In this document: positions 34,335 to 43,862 of the stretch, piece after piece
Numbering within the stretch: position 1 is the first letter of the stretch
How the letters are laid out: each line of letters starts with the position of its first letter
Assembly: GCA_029260455.1 (NCBI GenBank)
Contig: JAJDDF010000005.1
Span: 186,001-250,000, forward strand
Length of the DNA stretch: 64,000 nucleotides
Direction: 5' to 3'
Source: Phycisphaerales bacterium
GTDB taxonomy: Bacteria > Planctomycetota > Phycisphaerae > Phycisphaerales > UBA1924
The notes under the pieces: model-generated
Seen by the model: only the letters and a program-made list of their open reading frames with translations
The model's database searches: none
Told to the model about the DNA's origin: nothing
Made by a program: the position numbers and the translations under genes

Positions 34335-36638
34335 ATGCCCGATGAACACAAATCACAAGGTAGCACTAGCGATCGCGATCTGATCAACCGTGCCCAGCGC
34401 CAGGTCAATTCTGCTGCAAAAATGCGGAAACAAGGTCTCATTGGCACGCTTGCACAAGTCGCTGCGTCCATCCCCGGCTACCGCATGCTTGGTGAAGCCA
34501 ATCGCGGCGGGCAGGGTGTGGTCTACAAGGCGATTCAGTTGTCGACGAAGCGCAATGTTGCGATCAAGGTGCTTATTGATAGCGCCGTCGATGGCACCGC
34601 CGAGGGTGTGCGTTTTGAGCGCGAGGTGCACATTCTTGCCCAACTGAGTCATCCGCACATTGTCGCAGTGCATGATTCAGGGCAGTCCGACGGCCATTTT
34701 TACTGTGTCATGGATTTCGTCACAGGTGAATCGCTTGATGACTTCATTGAAAATCGTAACCTGTCTGAGCGCGACCGTCTGGTGCTCTTCGCGGAAATTT
34801 GTGAAGCAGTCAATGCAGCGCATTTGCTCGGTGTTATTCACCGCGATTTGAAGCCTTCGAATATTCGTGTTGATGATGATGGACACCCGCACATTCTTGA
34901 CTTTGGCCTTGCCAAGATTGCAACCGGTGCCAATGAGCGCGCAGAAGTGATGACGATGACCGGGCAGTTTGTCGGTTCTCTCCCTTGGGCAGCGCCTGAG
35001 CAGGCCGATGGTGGACCGAGTCGCATCGACACGCGCACCGATGTGTATTCACTTGGTGTGATCGCGTATCAGATGATCACCGGGCGATTTCCATACGACG
35101 TGCAAGGATCGATGAAGCAGACGCTTGATAACATTCTTGAAGTCGAACCGGCAAAGCTGCGCACGGTGAGCAGCACCACCAGCGCTGATGTCGAGGCGAT
35201 TATTCACAAGGCGCTCGCAAAAGAACCCGAACGCCGCTATCAGACCGCCGGCGAACTGGCCCGCGATGCCCGCCGATTTCTTGCAAGTGAACCCATCGAA
35301 GCCCGCCGTGACAGCACGAGCTACGTCATGCGCAAGATGTTGCACAAGCACTGGCCCGTTGTTGCAACCGGCGGCGTTTTTGTTGCTCTGGTTGTCGGAT
35401 TTGGCATTACGATGACAGTCCTCTACGGCGTCGCAGAGCGCCAACGCGAAATTGCGGTGAATAAAACAGCAGAAGCAGAGGCCACCGCGGACACCATTAT
35501 CAATGCAATTTCCGCAGTTCGCCCCGACAATGATGGTGATCGGAATGTATTGCTCCGCGATGCGCTCGACAGCATGTCCGAGCGTGCCGAAGAAGACCTC
35601 ACCGACTATCCGCTACCCCTTGCGCGCGTCCACGACATGCTTGGCGAATGCTTTCTGAGCCTTGCTGAAATTGAAAAAGCAGAACCAAGTTTGATCCGTG
35701 CACTCGACCTGCGAGTGCTGGCCCTTGGTGAAAACAACCGCGAAACCATCAAGTCGATGAATGCCCTTGGATTGTTCTACAAAAAGAACAATCGCAATGA
35801 TGAAGCCGCCCCGTTGTTTGATCGCATTGCCGCTGCATTGCCGAATCTGCCGCGCGGCGTACCACGCGATCAGCGCGATATCGCCGCCATTCACATCAAT
35901 CTGGCACGCTGGTATGAATCAAACGGTGATCAAGAGATTGCTGCAACGAGCTATCGCGCTGCACTTGCAGACCTCAAAGGTGTCACCGACGCGGTGGAGC
36001 AGGCCAGTCTTGATCGTGCGCGAGCGGCAACTGCGGGGCATCTTGGCAACCTGCTTCGGCAGATGGAACAGTGGGAGGAAGCTGAACAACGTCTGCGTGA
36101 GTGCGTTGACTTATTCAGCGCCATGCCAAGTCGTGGTGAGGGTCATCCTGAGACCGCCATCGCCAAAGTCAAACTCGGTCACCTTTTGCGCAAACAGAAA
36201 AACATCGAAGAAGCCGAACAGATGTATCGCGATGCGATCGAGGTTTTATCTGACAAAATGGGACCCGGCCATCCCGCGACACTTGCCACAGGCAGTCACC
36301 TTTACAAACTCACTTTTGATCGCAAAGACTATGTAACAGCTCTTTCAATCATTGAAAAAATTGTTGATAATGCGCGCACAACACTGGGCGAGGCACATGC
36401 AGGCACAGCGCTGTATGTCGGCATGCTCGGCGCTTGTCAGGCGAAACTTGGCGATGACATTGCGGCCCGTGCCAATCTGGTGTTTGCATGCAAGAATCTG
36501 CAGCGCGTGCACAACGATCCCTGTCATCCGGACTGCATCAAGTTCATGCGCGATCTGATCAAGGTCTACCATCGGCTTGGTGATGTCGAGGCAGAGTCCA
36601 AGGCCCAAGCTGCCATCGACGGCTGCGAGGATGACTAA
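34335..36638 (+). CDS. Ser/Thr protein kinase with membrane helix and TPR region
   Basis: A 767-residue kinase. A Hanks kinase domain spans about residues 48-320: GEANRGGQGVVYKAIQL glycine loop, Lys in VAIKVLIDS, HRDLKPSNIRV at about 169, DFGLAKI and the APEQADGGP motif. A membrane helix is at about 337-360 (WPVVATGGVFVALVVGFGI). The periplasmic part has several TPR-like pairs (LGENNRETIKSMNALGLFYK, RGEGHPETAIAKVKLGHLL). Thus the kinase is cytoplasmic and the TPRs are outside. It starts just after the sigma factor's stop, so the two work together. It converges on lpxK with 5 bp between stops. Confidence 0.93.
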   Translation: MPDEHKSQGSTSDRDLINRAQRQVNSAAKMRKQGLIGTLAQVAASIPGYRMLGEANRGGQGVVYKAIQLSTKRNVAIKVLIDSAVDGTAEGVRFEREVHILAQLSHPHIVAVHDSGQSDGHFYCVMDFVTGESLDDFIENRNLSERDRLVLFAEICEAVNAAHLLGVIHRDLKPSNIRVDDDGHPHILDFGLAKIATGANERAEVMTMTGQFVGSLPWAAPEQADGGPSRIDTRTDVYSLGVIAYQMITGRFPYDVQGSMKQTLDNILEVEPAKLRTVSSTTSADVEAIIHKALAKEPERRYQTAGELARDARRFLASEPIEARRDSTSYVMRKMLHKHWPVVATGGVFVALVVGFGITMTVLYGVAERQREIAVNKTAEAEATADTIINAISAVRPDNDGDRNVLLRDALDSMSERAEEDLTDYPLPLARVHDMLGECFLSLAEIEKAEPSLIRALDLRVLALGENNRETIKSMNALGLFYKKNNRNDEAAPLFDRIAAALPNLPRGVPRDQRDIAAIHINLARWYESNGDQEIAATSYRAALADLKGVTDAVEQASLDRARAATAGHLGNLLRQMEQWEEAEQRLRECVDLFSAMPSRGEGHPETAIAKVKLGHLLRKQKNIEEAEQMYRDAIEVLSDKMGPGHPATLATGSHLYKLTFDRKDYVTALSIIEKIVDNARTTLGEAHAGTALYVGMLGACQAKLGDDIAARANLVFACKNLQRVHNDPCHPDCIKFMRDLIKVYHRLGDVEAESKAQAAIDGCEDD

Positions 36639-36643
36639 CACCA

Positions 36644-37687
36644 TCAAGGTGACGATGCTGCGCTACATTGATCGATGATGTGATCGATTGCGGCTTCCAG
36701 TTCGGTGTGCCCTTGTGTGAGCGTCATTACGATGCGCGGCCGCACGATCGGGCAGGCAATGTGCTCTTGCACCGCGAATCGGCGCAGCTTCACCCAGTCC
36801 TTGTCGGTCGTCACAAGCATGCCTGCGCTTGTCGCGGCATGTTTCAATTCGGCAAGATCCGAGGTGCTCCAAGCATAATGATCCGGCCGAATGATTGTTT
36901 CAATGACGCGGGCCCCCGCCGCCTCGATTGAAGAACGAAACGCAGTTGGGTTGCCGATGCCGCACGCGATGGCAACCGTTGCGCTCCGCAATATGTCGAT
37001 CGGTTGTGAGTCACCTTCAGCAGTCTCAAGCGCGCTCCATGTGTGCGCAGCGTTCACTATAGGAACGTTTGGAGCGAACTGTTTCGCGTGCGCATGCAAT
37101 TGCTCAAGCGTCTCGGTCGTAACTGCTTCACTGTGCGTCCAGACGATCAGGCCCGCGCGGGAAAGTGACTTAACAGGTTCGCGAAGCCAGCCCGCAGGCA
37201 GACACCGATCGGTAAATACTGACCGCGTGGCATCAAGCAGCACAATGTCAAGATCGCGATAAAGCTGTCGATGTTGAAAGCCATCATCAAGCACCGCAAT
37301 ATCGATATCGTTGTGCGCAGCAAGAGCGCACACGGCGTTGTACCGATTCGCATCTGCTGCGACCGCTACGCCGGGCAATCGCGCTGCATATTCCGCCTGT
37401 TCATCGCTCATCGCACCGGGGGCTGCCTTATAGCCGCGCATCGCAATGCCGGGCGTGAGCCCTTTTGTTTGCAAGTATCCGATAAGCCACATCACGAAAG
37501 GTGTTTTGCCCGTGCCTCCCACACTGAGGTTGCCGATGCAAATGACAGGCACCGGTGCGCGCTGCACACCGCGTAGCGCATCAAATCTTCGATTCCGCCG
37601 TGCAACAACAGCGCGGTAGATCAGTTCGAGTGCACGTCCAATGCCAAAGCGCATGGGGGGCTTACTACGCCGGTCATCATCGGTCAT
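36644..37687 (-). CDS. lpxK: Tetraacyldisaccharide 4'-kinase
   Basis: Adds the 4'-phosphate in lipid A synthesis at the inner membrane. From ATG 37687 it has 347 residues, near the usual 330. The P-loop NLSVGGTGKTPFVMWL is at about residue 46; DDGFQHRQLYRDLDIVLLDA is the LpxK signature; the C-terminal part TSAGMLVTTDKDWVKL also fits. The start overlaps the upstream membrane-protein gene by 11 bp. It lies with a heptosyltransferase and maf on the minus strand, an envelope-building group. Confidence 0.95.
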   Translation of the reverse strand: MTDDDRRSKPPMRFGIGRALELIYRAVVARRNRRFDALRGVQRAPVPVICIGNLSVGGTGKTPFVMWLIGYLQTKGLTPGIAMRGYKAAPGAMSDEQAEYAARLPGVAVAADANRYNAVCALAAHNDIDIAVLDDGFQHRQLYRDLDIVLLDATRSVFTDRCLPAGWLREPVKSLSRAGLIVWTHSEAVTTETLEQLHAHAKQFAPNVPIVNAAHTWSALETAEGDSQPIDILRSATVAIACGIGNPTAFRSSIEAAGARVIETIIRPDHYAWSTSDLAELKHAATSAGMLVTTDKDWVKLRRFAVQEHIACPIVRPRIVMTLTQGHTELEAAIDHIIDQCSAASSP

Positions 37688-38105
37688 GCGATTGTTCTTG
37701 TGCAAGTGGGGAGGTTGTGTGCGCTGATTGCGTATGCTCGTGCAACTGCGTGCGTGCTTTGGATAATGTCTTGTGCAGGTGCTGCCGCGCAACGCGGTGA
37801 AGTCGCATGGTATTGACAACATCGAGAAGCGCAAGCCCGATCGCCATCGTGAGCAATGAGATCGCGGCGACCCAGGTGAACAGCCATTGATTCGGATGCC
37901 GATGCGGATCAATAATCCCAAAGCCAATCGTGAGCAGCGGGATCACAACCAGCATGATGAACCCATTGGCCTGACGAATGCGCCGCCGACTCGCGGGCAC
38001 CGCCCGTCGTGCCGGTCCAAGCAGATGCGCTGCGCACGTCAACATCGCGATAATGCCAAGCGGCACACACACGATCGTCGGAATCACTGGGCCTGAGTCA
38101 AACAT
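37677..38105 (-). CDS. Membrane protein of unknown function, three to four helices
   Basis: A 142-residue integral membrane protein. Helices are seen at about 8-27 (PTIVCVPLGIIAMLTCAAHLL), 47-67 (ANGFIMLVVIPLLTIGFGII) and 76-97 (LFTWVAAISLLTMAIGLALL). The C-terminal 40 residues are Lys/Arg/His-rich and probably cytoplasmic. It overlaps lpxK by 11 bp and lies downstream of maf, so it is in the same transcript. No family recognised. Confidence 0.65.
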   Translation of the reverse strand: MFDSGPVIPTIVCVPLGIIAMLTCAAHLLGPARRAVPASRRRIRQANGFIMLVVIPLLTIGFGIIDPHRHPNQWLFTWVAAISLLTMAIGLALLDVVNTMRLHRVARQHLHKTLSKARTQLHEHTQSAHTTSPLAQEQSHDR

Positions 38106-38142
38106 TGATATTCTGATCTATCGTCAAAAACAATTGCAAGGC

Positions 38143-38772
38143 TTACCTCGACCACGGCACCCGGGCCAGACGCCGATGAATCAAAGGCGCAAGTCTTTCC
38201 ATGGGCAGCCCCATCACCGTCGTGGGATCCCCAGAATGGCGAATTGGCCAACCGGCCTCAATGCGCTCAATCAGGTTGTAGGCCCCAGCTTTCCCGCGCC
38301 ACATCCCAGTTTCAAGATAGGCCTCAATGTCTTCGTCTTCGATCCAGCCTACTTCGACCTCGGTTTCATCGACCACCCAGTCCTCGCCCATCGCGTGAAC
38401 GAGTACCGCCGCGGTGATCACCCGATGAGTCCCCCCCCGGAGCAGTCGCAGAATCGCCCGGGCATCGTCGATGTCATCGGGTTGTCCGATGATTGTGCCA
38501 TCCTTGTCGACCACGGTGTCCGCAGAGAGAAGCAGGCTCGCTGGCCCCGTCAGGCCGCGCGCAAGAGCGGCTGTTGCACCGGCTTGTGCTTTGAGGTGCG
38601 CAAGGGCCGCCGCCCAGTCACGAGGAGTCACTCGTCCGGGAGATAGCGTGCCATCATCAACACCCGGGTCGATCACCTGATGCCGAAGCTGATGCTGGGC
38701 AAGCAATAACCGACGGCGCGGCGAAGAGCTCGCAAGCACAAGTCTGGCGCATTCATCGCCTTGAACCAACAT
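38143..38772 (-). CDS. maf: Maf-like nucleotide pyrophosphatase
   Basis: House-cleaning pyrophosphatase that hydrolyses non-canonical (often modified pyrimidine or dTTP/UTP) nucleotides. 209 residues. The signature is LVLASSSPRRRLLLAQ at the N-terminus; the catalytic Asp and neighbourhood are LLLSADTVVDKDGTIIGQP, and GKAGAYNLIERIEAGW is a Maf motif. It overlaps the heptosyltransferase gene by 20 bp. The last residues (RVPWSR) are encoded within a piece matching the inverted-repeat element at 14041-14137, so a repeat may overlap the 3' end. Confidence 0.92.
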   Translation of the reverse strand: MLVQGDECARLVLASSSPRRRLLLAQHQLRHQVIDPGVDDGTLSPGRVTPRDWAAALAHLKAQAGATAALARGLTGPASLLLSADTVVDKDGTIIGQPDDIDDARAILRLLRGGTHRVITAAVLVHAMGEDWVVDETEVEVGWIEDEDIEAYLETGMWRGKAGAYNLIERIEAGWPIRHSGDPTTVMGLPMERLAPLIHRRLARVPWSR

Positions 38773-39877
38773 CTGTTACTCCGTCTGTGCCTGAAGCGGA
38801 CCCTGATGTGACCGTCCCCGGGCGTTCAAGCGATGATTGTACCGGCCCGGCATTCAGACGCTGCAGCGCGGCATCGATCACTGGAGTCACCGCGATGCGG
38901 CGCATGGCTTCGACGCCACGAACCGCGTGTTTGTGTGAGATGCCAGCGGGAGGCTGTTCGGGTTGAATCACATCCTGAGCGCGCAAATAGGGGCCCACAC
39001 GATCGATGCGCGTCGGGCCAAAGAGGCCAACCATGGGCCGATCGAATCCGACGGCCATGTGCAGCGCTGCAGAATCGTTGGCAATCACGATGCTGCTCGC
39101 TTGGACAGTCACCATCAGACCGCCCACATCTGTGCGCCCAATGAGATCGACAACGCGGGAATCATTGGAAAACTGCTGCGTGATTGGTGCGCATTGATTG
39201 CGCTCTGTGTGCGCACCAACGAGGGCGATGGCGTCAAGTTTGCCATCACCCAAAAGCGAGCCCATAAGTGTTGCAAAGCGATCCGCAGGCCAGCGCTTGC
39301 CTGCCCATCGGCTTGTCGGGGCGACCACGGCATACCGCGCACCCTGAAGCGTTTCGGACAGTGCATTTCGATCAGTTTCGCTCGTATAGAGGCGCATATC
39401 CGGGGAGTTTTCTATTCCCAGAGCACGTATGAGCGACATCATGCGGTCGACTGCGTGCGTGGTGGTGGGGGCGTCGACGCGCCGGGTAAGTCCAAGCCAC
39501 CCAAGCTCCCTTGCATTGGCATAGCCGACCCGCTCCGGAGCCCTCGTGCACCAGGCGAAGAATCCGGACCGTGCCAAGCCCTGAGCATCGATGACAAGGT
39601 CATACCCCCCCCGGCGGAGGTCTTTGAGCAGGCGCAAAAGGGTTCGTGCGGCGCTTGGTCTCCATAGGCGGGTGAGGGCAATATCGCGCCTAGGAAATGA
39701 TATAACCCGTGACACCGCAGGGTGATGCAGTACTGCCTGCTCAAAGCCCGATTGTACAAGCCAGTCGATGGCCGCATCCGGATAGGCTTTGCGAAGACTC
39801 GCAACCAATGGCACGGTTCGACACACATCCCCAAGCGCGCTGGGGCGAATAAGCAGAATGCGGGCAGGGGCGGGCAC
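38753..39877 (-). CDS. ADP-heptose:LPS heptosyltransferase-like (GT9)
   Basis: A 374-residue GT-B glycosyltransferase of family 9. The N-terminus is ILLIRPSALGDVCRTVPLVA, the start of every GT9; the C-terminal half has VVAPTSRWAGKRWPADRFATL, VVDLIGRTDVGGLMVTVQ and VIANDSAALHMAVGFDRPMVGLFGPT. It adds heptose to the LPS inner core. Starts at GTG 39877; overlaps maf. Whether it acts as heptosyltransferase I or II cannot be told. Confidence 0.92.
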   Translation of the reverse strand: MPAPARILLIRPSALGDVCRTVPLVASLRKAYPDAAIDWLVQSGFEQAVLHHPAVSRVISFPRRDIALTRLWRPSAARTLLRLLKDLRRGGYDLVIDAQGLARSGFFAWCTRAPERVGYANARELGWLGLTRRVDAPTTTHAVDRMMSLIRALGIENSPDMRLYTSETDRNALSETLQGARYAVVAPTSRWAGKRWPADRFATLMGSLLGDGKLDAIALVGAHTERNQCAPITQQFSNDSRVVDLIGRTDVGGLMVTVQASSIVIANDSAALHMAVGFDRPMVGLFGPTRIDRVGPYLRAQDVIQPEQPPAGISHKHAVRGVEAMRRIAVTPVIDAALQRLNAGPVQSSLERPGTVTSGSASGTDGVTDVGSRR

Positions 39878-40058
39878 ATCTCCACTGTACCGACGCCGAA
39901 GGTCACGTCGAGATTGGGGTCAAAATGGCAATCAGGGCAACCAAATGGGCACTTATCCCAACAAGATGTAGGAGACGCGGACGGTCATTGCTGGCACCGT
40001 GTGCCCTACACTAGGTCAGAATCACAAAAAGAACACCATTCTTCAGGGGAGGCGATTC

Positions 40059-41972
40059 ATGCAAAAGCTCATCACGAGTGCATTTATGGGATCAGGCAGG
40101 ATTTGCGGGCGAGCGGTTGCGGCGCTCACCATCGTTGTTGGGCTCGCGGGGCCGGCGCTTGCGCAGGACGACGGTGCTGAGCCGGTGCGCCGCGCGATAG
40201 TTGGGTTTGAGTTCAGCGGCTACAGCCAATTGTTCCCGGATGAAAACGATGCGGCGCTCAAGCGCGCATTGCAGATGATTCCGTCAAGGGTGAAAGAGAT
40301 ATTGGAATCGAAAGAAGTTGCAGGCGAGATTGGTGATCAGTTCCCGCGAGCGCTTGTGTATTCACTGCTTGACAATATCGGCGGCCCGATGCGCATGATT
40401 GCGACGCAGCGCGGTTTTGATGCTGAAACCGGCCAACCTCGCCTGGGCGCAGTCTTGAGCATGCACTTTGATGATGCGGGGAGTGCGAAGAGCATTCACT
40501 CAGAAATTGAAAAATTGCGCGCGATGGCGGGCGAAGAAGGCCCGCCAGTTTCACCCAGCACGCGCTTTCCGGGCATGATTGATGTGCAGGTGCCATTTGG
40601 CATTGTGAGCTACGGCCCGCGCGAGGCGAATGACGGATGGCGCTACGAAGTCATCTATGGAGACATTCCCGATCCGGATGCGGTTTTTGATCTGTTGCCG
40701 GATGCGGCAATGAAGGGCAGCGTTGGGCGCGGCGTGATCGACTTTGCCGCGGCATCACCATTTACGGCAATGCTCGCAGGTATGGCGAATATGGCTGGCG
40801 AGCAAGCAGGCGTGCTTGTTGATTACTTCAAGGGCATGGGGTTGCTTGGCCCTGATGCCATTGCAGCGGAGTGGGAAGCGGGCTACCCGGGCGATTACGC
40901 TCAGGAGACATGGCGCATTCGGCGCGCAGGCCAGTATGCAGAGGGCCTCGGGCTTTCACGCGAATTGATTGGGCGCGATGTACTGGCAGCATTGCCGGTT
41001 GATGCCTCATTTATGAGCATCAAGAAGATGGATCCGCAGCGCGAGTTCGCCAAAGCCAAAGAGATGATGCAGAGCATGGGCGGCGCAGGAAGCTGGGATG
41101 AGGTCGCAGCACAGATTCACGAAGCGATCGGCATTGATCTTGAAAAAGACCTTGTCAACGCACTCGGGCATACCGGTGCGATGTACTTTGCAGATTCAAC
41201 GGGCGGTGGGTCGTTGCTCAGTGGTGTCATGCTTGTTGAACTGAGCAACCCGCGCACGATGATCGAAACCATCAACACACTTGCAGCCCGGTTGAACTAT
41301 ATGGTTGCGGAGCAAATTGATACAGAGATTGTCAGCGTCAAAGCCGATACCTATGTGCGCAACGGGATTGCGTTCATGGAAATGCGCGTTCGCGGTGCAC
41401 CGATCCCATCAATGCCAACGATGGCAGTCGCAGGCAACTGGCTTGTTGTGTCGCCAACGCCGCAGGGGTGTCTTGCTGCAGCATCGCAGGCGCAGGGAAA
41501 CGAAGGCACAAGCGCCTTGCGCAATCGCATGTTGAACACGATAGGTATCAGGGCCGATGCAGTGTCACAAATGACAGTCATTAATCCCAGGCGGACCATT
41601 CGTGACGGGTATTCCGTGTTGGCGTTGCTCAGCGGCATGCTCGAGAACGCGGTGCGTTCGCCCAGTGGTGAGCGCGATCCGGGCATGGTGCTGCCGATGT
41701 ACAGCGAACTGGCCGCAGATGCACATCCAATCATGATGACCGGGAAATGGGATGGCGATGACTATGTTGTCAATACTGTTGCCGATCGATCGGCGCTTGT
41801 GAATGCCGCAGCAATTCTTGGCGTGGGTGATGTTGGCGAAGTGCTTCTTGGCGCAGCTCTCGGCGTGGGTGTTGCGGGTGGGCTTGCGGCCCAGAACGAG
41901 CATGGCGGCGGCGATTTCGACTGGGATGACGAAAACGAAGATGAGTGGCACGACACCGACGAGCACGAGTAA
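40059..41972 (+). CDS. Exported protein of unknown function with acidic tail
   Basis: From ATG 40059 (GGGGAGG six bases before) a 637-residue exported protein. The signal peptide runs to about residue 33, ending ALAQDD. The body is alpha/beta and has no named motif; there are two similar-looking parts with the phrase FMSIKKMDP and NGIAFMEMRV. The last about 20 residues are nearly all Asp/Glu/His (GGGDFDWDDENEDEWHDTDE), with a Gly/Ala-rich hydrophobic stretch (AAILGVGDVGEVLLGAALGVGVAGGL) just before, which looks like a membrane anchor followed by a charged end. The region upstream to the heptosyltransferase gene (181 bp) has no clear promoter. Confidence 0.7.
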   Translation: MQKLITSAFMGSGRICGRAVAALTIVVGLAGPALAQDDGAEPVRRAIVGFEFSGYSQLFPDENDAALKRALQMIPSRVKEILESKEVAGEIGDQFPRALVYSLLDNIGGPMRMIATQRGFDAETGQPRLGAVLSMHFDDAGSAKSIHSEIEKLRAMAGEEGPPVSPSTRFPGMIDVQVPFGIVSYGPREANDGWRYEVIYGDIPDPDAVFDLLPDAAMKGSVGRGVIDFAAASPFTAMLAGMANMAGEQAGVLVDYFKGMGLLGPDAIAAEWEAGYPGDYAQETWRIRRAGQYAEGLGLSRELIGRDVLAALPVDASFMSIKKMDPQREFAKAKEMMQSMGGAGSWDEVAAQIHEAIGIDLEKDLVNALGHTGAMYFADSTGGGSLLSGVMLVELSNPRTMIETINTLAARLNYMVAEQIDTEIVSVKADTYVRNGIAFMEMRVRGAPIPSMPTMAVAGNWLVVSPTPQGCLAAASQAQGNEGTSALRNRMLNTIGIRADAVSQMTVINPRRTIRDGYSVLALLSGMLENAVRSPSGERDPGMVLPMYSELAADAHPIMMTGKWDGDDYVVNTVADRSALVNAAAILGVGDVGEVLLGAALGVGVAGGLAAQNEHGGGDFDWDDENEDEWHDTDEHE

Positions 41973-41990
41973 ATGAGTGCGTTCCCGTGG

Positions 41991-42845
41991 CTACACGGGG
42001 GCGGGCTGCGGTGTGCTGAAGATCGCATCAGCCGGGTAGGTGGAGCTGGTGCGATCTGTTTCCCAGACCGTGATCGCGCGTAGGCGTGCGCCACCTTGTG
42101 AAGTTTCTTTGATCTTGGGCGCGAGGGCCTCGAAGAATACCTTGGCCATATTCTCGACTGACGGATTGAGTGCGCCTTCACCAAACTCGGGCGTGTCGGA
42201 ATTGAGATGCGTGTGGTCATACCGATTGATCACTGTTTCAAGTGTGATCTGTTCGACTTGCTTAAGGGTCAGGGCTGCGCATTCGCCCGGTGCGGGCACT
42301 TCGACTTCGATCGCGGGCTCAACGCGATAGTTGTGTCCGTGACCGTTGCGGTTGTTGCAGCGTCCAAAGAGACGCCGATTTTCTTCTTCTGAGAGTTCCG
42401 GTGCGTTCAGGCGATGCGAGGCCGCGAAATCGAATTGTTGCCGCAAGAGGGCCTTGGTCATGTCGGACATCTCCATTGACACACTGTAGGTTGGGGTGAG
42501 GGCAAAGCGCAGCTCAGCAAGCCTTGCCACATCGGGCAGGGCGGCTTCGAGTGCACGAAACATTTCAGGCAGGAGTGCGGTCGGATCAATTTCGGGTTTC
42601 TCGACGCAGGCGCGGACAATGACTGGCACCGCTGCAACGCGGGCGGCCTGATCAATGGTTTGAATGCTGACCATGTAGCCAGTCGTTGGGTGCACGGTGC
42701 CCACGACCGAGACGTGCAGCTCGTAATACCGGCCAAGTCCCTGCATGGGCGGGCGACCGGCGTATCCGTTGACACCGATTTCCGGATTTTCAGCGTGCGC
42801 GCCGGGGTTGATACAAAAACGAACTGTGCGGCTCAACCGGATCAT
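41991..42845 (-). CDS. 6-pyruvoyltetrahydropterin synthase / QueD family, tandem domains
   Basis: A protein of about 284 residues, twice the size of the usual single-domain enzyme. The C-terminal half has a complete catalytic set: FDFAASHRLNAP (His), FGRCNNRNGHGHNYRVE (nucleophile Cys and the HGH metal pair), YDHTHLNSD and a Glu in the last strands. The N-terminal half shows the same fold pattern (RTVRFCINP, then GRYYELHVSVVGTVHPTTGYM, TIDQAARVAAVPVI) but lacks the metal His. So it is a duplication in which the first copy has lost its catalytic residues. The product could feed queuosine or pterin synthesis; neither route has another gene here. It is minus-strand, converging with the preceding gene. 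Confidence 0.82.
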   Translation of the reverse strand: MIRLSRTVRFCINPGAHAENPEIGVNGYAGRPPMQGLGRYYELHVSVVGTVHPTTGYMVSIQTIDQAARVAAVPVIVRACVEKPEIDPTALLPEMFRALEAALPDVARLAELRFALTPTYSVSMEMSDMTKALLRQQFDFAASHRLNAPELSEEENRRLFGRCNNRNGHGHNYRVEPAIEVEVPAPGECAALTLKQVEQITLETVINRYDHTHLNSDTPEFGEGALNPSVENMAKVFFEALAPKIKETSQGGARLRAITVWETDRTSSTYPADAIFSTPQPAPV

Positions 42846-42933
42846 GGACACCAAGGGTAGGCGCTCTTGCTGGCGTATGGAAGATTTCTGCTGAATGCGC
42901 TAGGATGGCTCACTTCAAGTAAGGAGCATGACA

Positions 42934-43620
42934 ATGGGATGCGGATGCGGAACATGTGGGAGCAGGGGCGGGATGATCGCCATTATTGTGGGCGTCACCG
43001 TGGCGATAAGTTCGTCATACATGGTAAGCCGGGATGATGAGAAAAAGCCAGTTGATGATGCTGCGGTGCAGGCACCAGTGCTTGAGCAGGTTGCGTCGAT
43101 GGTTTCTGACGATGGTCAGCCTGCGGAGGAACGCGCAATGGATAAGCGGTTGGTGCTTGGCTACACGATGAGCGACATTGATGGTGAGTCGGTTGATCTT
43201 GGGACGTACACGGGCAAGGTTGTGCTGATGGTGAATACTGCCAGTGAGTGTGGGTTGACGCCGCAATACGCTGGCCTTGAGAAGCTCTACCGCGCGCACA
43301 AAGATGCAGGGTTTGTCATTCTAGGTTTCCCGGCCAACAACTTTGGTGCCCAGGAACCGGGCAGCGACAAAGACATCCACGCGTTCTGCACGGAGACCTA
43401 TGACGTCACATTCCCAATGTTCTCGAAGATATCTGTAACGGGCGATGATGCCCACCCGCTGTATCAGCAGTTGACATCATTGAGTGAAGCACCCAACTGG
43501 AACTTCACGAAGTATCTCGTGGACCGTGAAGGGCATTTTGTCGCACGGTTTGAACCCCAGACGACGCCCGATGATGTTTCACTTGGCGCGAAGATCGAAT
43601 TGCTGCTCGAGACGAACTGA
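42934..43620 (+). CDS. Membrane-anchored glutathione peroxidase-family enzyme
   Basis: Thiol peroxidase of the glutathione peroxidase fold, probably thioredoxin-dependent. From ATG 42934 (GGAG seven bases upstream) it has 228 residues, longer than the usual 160-180 because of an N-terminal stretch that includes CGCGTCGSRGG and a helix (MIAIIVGVTVAISSSYMV). The peroxidatic Cys is in MVNTASECGLTPQYAG, the Gln is in ILGFPANNFGAQEPG and the Trp in WNFTKYLVDREG. Cys replaces selenocysteine. The N-terminal Cys-rich piece may be on the cytoplasmic side. Confidence 0.9.
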   Translation: MGCGCGTCGSRGGMIAIIVGVTVAISSSYMVSRDDEKKPVDDAAVQAPVLEQVASMVSDDGQPAEERAMDKRLVLGYTMSDIDGESVDLGTYTGKVVLMVNTASECGLTPQYAGLEKLYRAHKDAGFVILGFPANNFGAQEPGSDKDIHAFCTETYDVTFPMFSKISVTGDDAHPLYQQLTSLSEAPNWNFTKYLVDREGHFVARFEPQTTPDDVSLGAKIELLLETN

Positions 43621-43862
43621 GCCTCCAGCGCCGCGTTCGGTCATTCTCAGATTCTGAAAAATGCAGGCATGGACCGGCCCAGCGCCCCAAGTGGCGCAGT
43701 TGAGGCCGATCAACCCTTCCATTGCCTGATTCCGGCACTTTGGGTGGTCTTTGTGCGCCGATGCTGGGGTGGGTCACACCCGGTGGGGGAGGTCCGTGTA
43801 ACCTGAGGCCGGTGGGCGAGCCGAAGTTTGGGTTCGCGATGGTGGGATAAGTGAGGGCAATG

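Noticed and set aside
33636-36638. Sigma factor and kinase as a toxin-antitoxin or defence unit
   Set aside because: Motifs match ordinary ECF region 2/4 and Hanks kinase with TPRs; nothing points to defence.
39601-39615. Run of 8 C in the heptosyltransferase gene as a phase-variation tract
   Set aside because: Length 8 with an intact reading frame through it; runs of this size occur elsewhere (13966, 38420) without effect.
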